Positions 53,625 through 61,366 of a stretch of 64,000 bases of DNA are shown piece by piece. The notes below the pieces were generated by a model. The model saw nothing but the letters and a program-made list of their open reading frames with translations, did no database searches and was not told the DNA's origin. Each line of letters opens with the position of its first letter. The first letter of the stretch is position 1. The DNA lies in the NCBI GenBank assembly GCA_964393615.1, contig CAYMUR010000002.1, positions 92,074-156,073 of the forward strand, written 5' to 3'. Both the position numbers and the translations under genes were made by a program. The stretch is from CAYMUR01 sp964393615. Lineage in GTDB: Bacteria; Planctomycetota; Planctomycetia; Pirellulales; Pirellulaceae.

Positions 53625-53924
53625 ATGAACATCTATGTAGGTAATTTGGCTTACGACACACGTGAGAATGACATCGAGGAAGCTTTTTCTGGGTACGGCG
53701 CTGTCGAGTCAGTCAGCATTGTTCAAGATCGTGAAACGGGACGTTCTCGTGGATTTGCATTCGTTGAAATGCCTAACGCCGAAGAAGCGAAAGCTGCGAT
53801 CGAAGGATTAAATCTGCATCGCATCGGAGAGCGTGCGATTACTGTCAACGAAGCACGACCACGCACTGAACGACGTGGTGGCGGTGGCGGTTACGGTGGC
53901 GGTGGCGGTCGCCGTCGTCGTTAG
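53625..53924 (+). CDS. RRM-domain RNA-binding protein with Gly/Arg-rich tail
   Basis: 99 residues from ATG 53625 with GGAG about 9 nt upstream; the frame opens earlier, but this start gives the standard MNIYVGNLAYDT. A single RNA-recognition motif covers nearly all: RNP2 IYVGNL and RNP1 RGFAFVEM, with the usual aromatic residues. The tail is RRGGGGGYGGGGGRRRR, like the glycine-rich RNA-binding proteins of cyanobacteria and planctomycetes. It would bind single-stranded RNA in the cytoplasm; a role in cold or stress is likely by family but is not shown here. Confidence 0.95.
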   Translation: MNIYVGNLAYDTRENDIEEAFSGYGAVESVSIVQDRETGRSRGFAFVEMPNAEEAKAAIEGLNLHRIGERAITVNEARPRTERRGGGGGYGGGGGRRRR

Positions 53925-54263
53925 TAGGCTGTGGGTGCCATCTTTGTGCGTGCGAATAGTCGCAACTCGACGATGACGGGAAACGATACAAGCCAAAACA
54001 ATGGTTCCCTTGATTGGTTTGTCATGCAATGTTTCGCACAAGCCAGTCACCGATTTGACCGATCGTTGACTCTGAGATGATTGCTTGCAGGGCGGGATGC
54101 TTGTCTCGGTGATCCCGTCCGCTTCTAACGGAATGCATCCTGCAATTCTATCCTCCCGTTCCATAAGACATGTTTCTCAGGTAGTCGTGTAGCACCAGAA
54201 AAATGGAAATATCCGTCGTGTCGGGGTAGAATGAAAAGAGGTAAAGATAGGAGGTATTAACGA
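53925..54263. other. Intergenic stretch upstream of the PEP-CTERM protein gene
   Basis: 339 nt without a gene. It ends in a very good AGGAGG site about 9 nt before the next start. I see no promoter that I can support and no terminator after the RRM gene. Confidence 0.45.
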
Positions 54264-57200
54264 ATGGTCCGCAGCAAGATTGATATGCACGGAAACTGGG
54301 AGCAATTTCAAATTTGGCTCGCGGGTAGTTTTTGCTTGGTAGCGACCACCCTGTTTTTTTCAACGCCTGTCAGCGCTGCTCCGAACGATATAATTCTCAA
54401 CGAATTCAACGCCGTTGGCAGTGATGAGTATCTGGGAGATGACACGTCCAGTAAGGCAGATGATGTGCTGGGTCGAATCCAAGGGAACGGCCAAAATTGG
54501 CTGGAGTTTTTGATTGTCGAAGACCATATGGATTTGAGAGGTTTCGTTCTAGAATGGGCGTTTGACGATTCACCAAACTCCAGCGGTTCTGGTACGTTGA
54601 CATTTACGCAGAACCCTCTGTGGAGCGATTTGCGTCAAGGGATGCTGCTCACGATAACGGAATGGCAGGAAGCTTGGTACAACGAAAAAAATACAGCGAA
54701 TTTCAATTTCTCTCGGGTGGGGGGTGTCAACGGGCTGGGGAACAACCGTGGTGACGATTACAAGCCCTTGAAACATGAACGGTTTGTCGATTTCAGTACC
54801 GATACAGCCTGGAGTCCGGACCTAGGTGATTTTCACATCAACGTTCAGGCCGGACAACGTCATCCAGTGACTGGTGATTTTCAATATTTCAGCTTGTCTG
54901 GAATGATCGTTGACCCATCGGATAACACGTCCTCGCTAGTTGGAATCGACAACAATGCCGGTTTGTTTGCTGTGAACAATAATAGTTGGGAAATGACTCT
55001 CAAGGATTCGATGGGGAACATCGTCCAGGGACCGATTGGAGAAGAGTATTCAACCTTGCTGAATGTGAATGCGAAAGAAGTTGGCAAATGGGAAAGTGCG
55101 TTTGACAATGTGGTGCTCGGTTACGTGGGTACTGTTACCGACTATAAAACCACGACAGTTGTTCACTATGACGATGGGAATCAAAGTACTTTTGGTAAAA
55201 AGAATCGAGGAGGTGGTTTCGAGCAGGGATTGACTGGCTTACGGACCTGGTTTGATATGGGGAATGTCATAGGCCGTAACACGACCATGAGTGGGCTGAT
55301 TTTTAATGACCATACGGCCTGGATGGGTGGAGGCACTCCCAGTTCGGCCCAGGACTCACTGTTCGATCAAGGCAGTGGGACCGCCTACACCGTTGTGGTC
55401 GACGCGAACGATGAGATCCAACGACTGCTAGTCCGCAACGACCGGGTTCGCTTCGATCTTGATGGAAACACGTTGACGGCCAACGCCGATCAAGCCTACG
55501 AGGCATCCGTGATTGCGCAGACCAGCGGTGATGTTGCCGAAGTGACCATTCTTGGTGGCGGTACAGTGAACGCTACGGTCATGCATGTTGCCGAACAAGC
55601 AGGTAGCTATGGTGACTTGATCGTTACCGGCAGCGGAACCAATTTGTCACTGTCAGAGGCACTTGCCATCGGAGGGAGAGCCAGCACTTTCGGAGGAACA
55701 GGTTCCGTGACGGTGGATACGGGGGCGAGCGTGGTTATCAGCTCGCCCGCTGGGAATGTCCTCGAAACCGTGAAGGTGTTCGCCGCTGGTACGCTTACGA
55801 CCAACGGTGGAACAGTGACGGTTGGCTCAGGAACTGGTGAAACGGTTCCTGGAACCTTGCGCATTTATCCCGACGGCAATCTGGACGTGCGGGGTGGGGC
55901 GTTAGATGTCACGACGATCCAATTAAGCGGTGGTGTCATTAGCGGGTATGGCACGATTCCGACAGCGATTGTGGCCACGGTTGCCAGCAATCTGTTTGTG
56001 CCACAGTTTGACGATGGTCTGGCTGGCGAATTGGTGCTTTCAGGACCCATTTCCGGTACGTTGACTGGATCACTGACCAAACGCGGTGATGGAATCTTGT
56101 TATTGAATAACAGTAACACTTATACGGGATCGACAACAATCAGTGACGGTTTACTACAGGCAGACGATGGAGTGGGTTTGCCAACAGCGAGTACGCTGCG
56201 TTTGCGCAATGGTCGCCTACAAACCAGTGGCTCGTTTAACCGTTCACTAGGTGCAGCTGCTGGACAAGTGAATTGGTCTGACACGACGGACAGTGGCGGA
56301 GGAGGTTTTTCCGCACAAGGTGGTAATCTGGTTGTTAATTTTGGAGGATCTGGTGCAACGGTTGCTTGGGGGGCAGGGAACTTTGTCCCTGATGGCGAAG
56401 TATTACATTTGCACTCAGATGATGCGAATGCTGAGCTAGAAATTGTGAATGGAATCGATTTGGGCAGTAGCGGTTCTAACGCACGTGAAATTCGCGTTGC
56501 TAACAACGGTGCCTCCTTGGACGATTTAGCGGTGCTCTCTGGTGTGGTTTTCGCGAGTGGTGGCGTCCAGGGCATCCACAAATCGGGTGAAGGGACTTTA
56601 AAGTTAAGTGGAAACAACACTTACAACGGAGTGACAACAATCGACAATGGCCAACTGAGAGCCCAAAATGGCGTCGGTCTGCCTGCGGGCAGTGCGCTCA
56701 GATTGCGCGGAGGCATCCTGGAATCCTGGGGAACTTTTGCACGGAATTTGGGTAGCGACAGCGGGAACGTCAATTGGACGGATGACACCGATGAAGGTGA
56801 CGGTGGATTTGCTGCCCTGGAAGAGGCCCTGGAGGTAACCCTCGCTGGTGGTGCAAACCTGGCATGGAACGTCGGTGGATTTGTGCCGACTGATCGGGAC
56901 CTTTTGTTTGGCACGGAGGTTGCGAATCAAGTCGTTACTTTACACAACTCGATCGATCTTGGTGCTGTCCAACGTACGGTTCGTGTTTTTGATAATGCGG
57001 CTTCCTTCGCAGACCGGGCGGTCCTGGCCGGCGTTCTTTTTGGGACAGGTGGAATGGTCAAAAAAGGAAATGGTGAACTCGAGTTGTCGGCGACGAATCT
57101 TTACACCGGAACCACATCTGTCGATAACGGTCATTTTATTTTGAGCGGATCCGTTGCAGGTCCCGTGAGAGTAAAATCATCAGGTGAAATTTCGGGTGGT

Positions 57201-57795
57201 GGTACGATATTCGGTGTTTTGGAAAATAGTGGAACACACGCCGTAAGATCAGTAAAAACATTGAAAGTCAATGGCACTGCTATACTGGATCTCGACAGCC
57301 AATTGACAATCACAGAAAACTATTCGCAAATCCGTGCTACCGAGACGGGTGATTTTCAAGTGTTGGCCGCCTCGAGTGTGGTGGGTCAATTCGCGACACC
57401 TGGCGTGGCGGGAATTGATTCGCACCTGGAAAACGGTTATTTTCTGCGAAATATTCAGTACCATCCAACCGACGTCACGATCAATATTTTAGCTGCCCGA
57501 TCTGGGGACGCTGACGGCGACCGAGATGTTGATATTACTGATTTCAACACACTGGCTACTAATTTTGACCCGGTGGGCAGCAACGGATCTTATAGTTGGA
57601 CTCGTGCTAACTTTGATGGTGACCAGGATATTGATATCACTGATTTCTTTTCCCTCAGCAGTAATGTTTCTCCTGCTGGGTACGCGGTCCGGGCACAGGT
57701 GNNNNNNNNNNGAGCCGACCGGTCTATTGTGTTGGGCCGTGGCGCTTGTTTTTCTTTTAGACGCTGCACGGTATGCCAGGCGAACGTTTACCTGA
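54264..57795 (+). CDS. Secreted LTD/autotransporter-repeat/dockerin protein with PEP-CTERM tail, broken by assembly gap
   Basis: Starts at ATG 54264 with AGGAGG 9 nt upstream. Signal peptide FQIWLAGSFCLVATTLFFSTPVSAA. An LTD-like first part (ILNEFNAVGS, NWLEFLIVED) and a long beta-rich passenger follow. From about 56090 there are three autotransporter-associated repeats (NSNTYTGSTTISDG, NNTYNGVTTIDNG, TNLYTGTTSVDNG), the first two spaced about 480 nt apart as part of an internal duplication. The C-terminus has two dockerin-like Ca-binding loops (DADGDRDVDITDF and FDGDQDIDITDF), just like those of the giant paralogues at 1-14.5 kb. Ten N at 57702-57711 then break it. Directly after, in another frame (GAG at 57712), EPTGLLCWAVALVFLLD then AARYARR ends at TGA 57793-57795: a Pro-Glu-Pro-type (PEP-CTERM) sorting signal with membrane helix and Arg cluster. 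I conclude the N run has the wrong length and the gene continues through it. The tail sends proteins to an exosortase-like system for surface release or anchoring. Confidence 0.85.
57702..57711. other. Assembly gap (10 N)
   Basis: Ten unknown bases mark a scaffold gap. Ten is a placeholder and not a measured length. It interrupts the PEP-CTERM protein gene; open frames that read straight across it are artefacts. Confidence 0.98.
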
Positions 57796-58201
57796 CAGGC
57801 GAGGGTCTGCATGCTGCATCCCGTTTGGTGACCAGTATGGAACATTCGTGGTGGGGACAGATCTTCATTGCCTCACAGCGCAGACGACACGTGGTGCGTT
57901 CTATTGACCTAACCAATCCTTCTACCGGTGGTTGAAATTTGGCATCATCGTGGTGTTTTCCCACCACACCGAGCCGCCCAGACTGGGCAGCGAACCCTGT
58001 TCTCTAGTCAGTTTTACGAGCTGGTACGTGATTTGCAATTCAGAGAATCATGAGCTGAATGATGTTTCATTGTGGCTGGCACGTTCGAGGTGGATTCCAT
58101 CATCAAAAGACACGATTGTTGGAGAGGGGCTCATGAGGAGCCAGGACTGAACACTGCAAAAACAGGTTGCAGCGGTTGAATCCACCCGACGTATCGCACA
58201 T
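57796..58201. other. Intergenic stretch after the PEP-CTERM gene
   Basis: 406 nt with no gene that I can support. Frames that cross it start in or before the N gap or lack recognisable domains. It should hold the promoter of the GT2-methyltransferase gene. Confidence 0.5.
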
Positions 58202-59806
58202 TTGTTTACCAGGAAATCAGTGTGGTCGTACCGCTTGATACCGAGTTCTAGGGATTGTTCGCTGTCAACACGAACTGACGCTTTCAAGGAACAACAGGTG
58301 CCCAGCGACAGGCAGCCCAGGGTCGAAGTAGATATCGAACCAGTGCCGGAATTGGCCAGTGGCCAATTACCCGCAGCCTGTTCCAAGCTCAGCGTGTTGC
58401 TGCCGGTCTATAACGAATGTTGGACCGTGGAAACCGTCGTCCGGCGTGTATTGTCGGTCAAAATTCCAGTGCAGCTTGAGCTGATCGCGGTCGACGATGG
58501 TTCGACCGATGGCTCGATCGAAGTACTGCGGCGCCTGGCCAGCGAGGACGACCGTATTCGGGTCTTGTGCCATCAGTACAACCGCGGCAAAGGAGCAGCG
58601 GTACGCACGGCGATCCAGCACATGTCAGGCGATATCGCAGTGATCCAGGACGCCGACCTGGAATATAATCCGGACGAATATGCGATCCTGTTGGGTCCAA
58701 TCCTGGAAGGCAAAGCGGACGCAGTGTACGGCTCCCGTTTTGCGGGTCATCCACGGCGTGTGCAGTTTTTCTGGCATCGTCTGGCCAACCAGTTCCTGAC
58801 ATTTGTCTCGAATTGCATCAATGATCTCAGTGTGACGGACATGGAAACCTGCTACAAGATGGTCCGTGCTGATGTCCTGCGTCAGTTGCGATTGCGGGCT
58901 GATGGTTTCAATATTGAGCCGGAACTCACTTGTCGCCTGGCGCAGTGGGGATCACGTTTGTACGAAGTCCCCATCAGTTATACTGGCCGTACGTTCCAGG
59001 AAGGAAAAAAGATTCGTGCCATTGACGGTTTCCATGCCTTATGGCAAATGTTTTATAGCCGTTTCTTTGACACTCAGTTTACCGATCATTCCAGGTTTTA
59101 CAGGCAGCTCTCAGCTGCCAATTCCATGCGTTACAAGCGCTGGATTCTGGATCATGTCGGTCCGTTTCTCGGACAGCAGTTATTCGAATCCGCCGCGGGT
59201 GTCGGCAACTGGAGCCAGATGTTGGTCCACCGCAAACGGCTCCTGTTGATGGATCATGAACAGGAATGCGTGGACATGCTGGCGGAACGTTTTGGCAGTA
59301 GATCCAACGTTCGCGTGGAAAAGGGTGATTTGACGAATCCGGAGCTGTATGATACGTGCCGCGCAGAGCGGGTGGACACGATTCTGTGTTTCCATGAATT
59401 GGAGCGTCTCGAAGAGGACGACGTGGTTGTCCAGAATATGTACGCGGCTTTACAACCGGGTGGTCACTGCGTCATCCTGGTCGCTGCCGAGAACCGACTT
59501 TATAATGGGCTGGACAAGGAATTGGGCCGTGTTCGACGCTACATGCGCGACGAGCTGTATGCCAAGATTCAGTCGGCCGGGTTCGAAGTCGTACGCGAAA
59601 AACAATTTAATCGGTTGGCGTCCCTTGCCTGGTTCTGTGCAGGACATCTTTTGGGGCAGCGTCATCTCAGCCCGCGACAAATGAAATGGATAGATCGCTG
59701 TGTACCGCTGTTCAAATGGCTGGACTATTGCTTGCCCCTGCCGGGTCTGTCGCTAATGATGGTAGGCCGCAAAGGTACCCAAGCTGTCGGCCAGGTCGAG
59801 GCGTGA
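58202..59806 (+). CDS. Fusion of GT2 glycosyltransferase and SAM-dependent methyltransferase
   Basis: 534 residues if read from TTG 58202; no strong ribosome-binding site picks out a start, and the first 60 residues look disordered, so the true start may be later. A GT2 domain runs from about 62 (KLSVLLPVYNECWTVETVV) with AVDDGSTDGS and the metal-binding VIQDADLEYNPDE; it is like the dolichol- or polyprenyl-phosphate type but has no C-terminal membrane helices. From about 330 a class I methyltransferase fold follows (ESAAGVGNWSQML, ILCFHELERLEEDDVVVQNM, LQPGGHCVILVAAENRLY, then LGRVRRYMRDELY). One protein would thus both transfer a sugar and methylate a sugar or lipid. Codon use seems a little richer in G+C than in the glycan genes upstream, which could mean a different history. 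It is cytoplasmic or membrane-bound by partner. Confidence 0.88.
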   Translation: MFTRKSVWSYRLIPSSRDCSLSTRTDAFKEQQVPSDRQPRVEVDIEPVPELASGQLPAACSKLSVLLPVYNECWTVETVVRRVLSVKIPVQLELIAVDDGSTDGSIEVLRRLASEDDRIRVLCHQYNRGKGAAVRTAIQHMSGDIAVIQDADLEYNPDEYAILLGPILEGKADAVYGSRFAGHPRRVQFFWHRLANQFLTFVSNCINDLSVTDMETCYKMVRADVLRQLRLRADGFNIEPELTCRLAQWGSRLYEVPISYTGRTFQEGKKIRAIDGFHALWQMFYSRFFDTQFTDHSRFYRQLSAANSMRYKRWILDHVGPFLGQQLFESAAGVGNWSQMLVHRKRLLLMDHEQECVDMLAERFGSRSNVRVEKGDLTNPELYDTCRAERVDTILCFHELERLEEDDVVVQNMYAALQPGGHCVILVAAENRLYNGLDKELGRVRRYMRDELYAKIQSAGFEVVREKQFNRLASLAWFCAGHLLGQRHLSPRQMKWIDRCVPLFKWLDYCLPLPGLSLMMVGRKGTQAVGQVEA

Positions 59807-59871
59807 GCTGCAGGGGACTTGGCAGCGGCACTTTCTGACTGCCGAAACCTTCACCCGGACGGACCGCTGTG

Positions 59872-59890
59872 GCGAACGGATTCCGTTCGC
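59872..59890. terminator. Hairpin between convergent genes
   Basis: GCGAACGG-att-CCGTTCGC, a perfect 8-bp stem with a 3-nt loop, lies between the ends of the GT2-methyltransferase gene (plus) and the prepilin-like gene (minus). Its position suits a shared terminator; T-runs are weak. Confidence 0.5.
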
Positions 59891-59929
59891 GTTAAACATC
59901 AGCATAGGGCATACGGAGAGCAGGCTCTT

Positions 59930-61351
59930 TTATTGTGAGAACGTCGTGGTGACGGTCGACTGCCGTACGGTTTTTGAATCCGGTTCATAGACTCGGAGTC
60001 GAATCTGCATACCCCGCAGCGGTGCGGGATAGGGTGGCGAGGTTTCCCGTTCACCCGAATCGTCGACAGCACCATTGTCGTCGTCTCCATCGTTGTTCAG
60101 GTCCGCAAAAGTGTTTTGTCCGTCTGTACCTTCGTCAATCAGGGAGTTATTCTTTGGATCGTCGTACTGGTTCAGACCGTCGTGTTCATAGTGAAAAGAC
60201 CAGGTACAGTAAGTTCCTCTTTGCCCTGCAATGACTAATTGCGATTTCGAATGTGGTGGTCCCGAGAAATCTGAGAAATCTGTATTTTGACCGTAGTTCA
60301 AATCGACATAGGCACCACGGGGTACATTGGGACTGTTCCAACCGCCAGGTATCCAACCAGGATCACTGGGCGACAACACGTGGTCGTTCACCACGAAAAG
60401 AGGGGCTTTGGGATCGTAGACACGTATGTCGAACGCCAGAACGTTGGTTAATACAACGTCGTCTCCTCGACGAAGATCTAATAACGTTGGGTCAAATGCA
60501 TGCGGAAATTGTGAAGGGTTTCTCGCAATACGGTTTTCTCGCTTTGTCAGATCGGCTAGGGTATTCATGACTAACTGGCCATCTTGGAAACGTACCGAGA
60601 TGTCACTCCCGGCGATGGTTACGTTGCCAGTAACGGGGTCTTTGGTGCCGGTGATAAATTCGTGCCTGGAAGTGAGTGCTGCCTGGGTTAAATCGGGTTT
60701 TGTCGTATTTCCATTCAAGCTCGGCACGGTCAAAGTTGGTGAAATCAGTAACACGCGTCGGTAGAGTGTTGTGGTTTCTCCGAAATCATAGATGCCATTT
60801 CGGTTCAGATCATCTAATGCGGGCGTGAACTGAGTCCACCAGATGATTTCAGCCAGATTGGATTCAATGGGTATGATGCTGCCGTCATTGATGACGAAGT
60901 TGCCGACAAACGGTACGTCATAACTGCGTGCAGTGAACATGACGACGTCGTCCGTATCGCCGAAACGATTGTCAAACGGTGGTGCTCCAGGATCAATGAT
61001 GTTATCTGCATTGACATCTTTGTCCGTCGCTAATCCTTCGACGATCTCAAGGTAACCACCGCCATTCTGGAGTGTTTGCCAGGGGATGACTGGTACGGTG
61101 ATGCTGTCCAGATCGGATTGCAAACGGCTGGTGACAGCCCGTTTTTGACCGTTTAATTCGATGAGTGCACGGCCCGACATGATCCCATCACCCAGCATGG
61201 AAAATACCTGGGTGAGGGCGATCATAAAAATAAGTGTCACGGCTACCACCACCATCATCTCGACAAGTGTCAGTCCAGCACGTCTGCTGCGCATACGGCA
61301 ACGCGTCTGGGGGTGGTGGCGGATTAGCAGCAGATCATGGTTGCCTGGCAT
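59930..61351 (-). CDS. Prepilin-like (type IV pilin/pseudopilin N-terminus) protein
   Basis: 473 residues from ATG 61351, with AGGGGA about 7 nt upstream. The N-terminus has the type III signal of pseudopilins: RRAG followed by LTLVEMMVVVAVTLIFMIAL, with Gly before the cut and Glu at +5, and a long hydrophobic helix. At 473 residues it is far longer than a usual minor pilin; the rest looks beta-rich with D/N-rich segments (DLNRNGIYDFGE, DEGTDGQNTFADLNNDGDDD). It would be cut by prepilin peptidase and sit in the inner membrane as part of a pilus or type II secretion-like fibre. It starts 15 nt after the stop of the larger gene upstream, so they are one operon. Confidence 0.85.
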   Translation of the reverse strand: MPGNHDLLLIRHHPQTRCRMRSRRAGLTLVEMMVVVAVTLIFMIALTQVFSMLGDGIMSGRALIELNGQKRAVTSRLQSDLDSITVPVIPWQTLQNGGGYLEIVEGLATDKDVNADNIIDPGAPPFDNRFGDTDDVVMFTARSYDVPFVGNFVINDGSIIPIESNLAEIIWWTQFTPALDDLNRNGIYDFGETTTLYRRVLLISPTLTVPSLNGNTTKPDLTQAALTSRHEFITGTKDPVTGNVTIAGSDISVRFQDGQLVMNTLADLTKRENRIARNPSQFPHAFDPTLLDLRRGDDVVLTNVLAFDIRVYDPKAPLFVVNDHVLSPSDPGWIPGGWNSPNVPRGAYVDLNYGQNTDFSDFSGPPHSKSQLVIAGQRGTYCTWSFHYEHDGLNQYDDPKNNSLIDEGTDGQNTFADLNNDGDDDNGAVDDSGERETSPPYPAPLRGMQIRLRVYEPDSKTVRQSTVTTTFSQ

Positions 61352-61366
61352 GTTGCGGTCCCCTGT

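Noticed and set aside
56120..56620. Minus-strand open frame of 166 codons inside the PEP-CTERM protein gene
   Set aside because: Antisense to autotransporter repeats; repeats produce long shadow frames.
57705..57935. Continuation of the PEP-CTERM gene frame across the N run to 57935
   Set aside because: The frame across the ten N is arbitrary; the correct tail is in another frame and ends at 57795.
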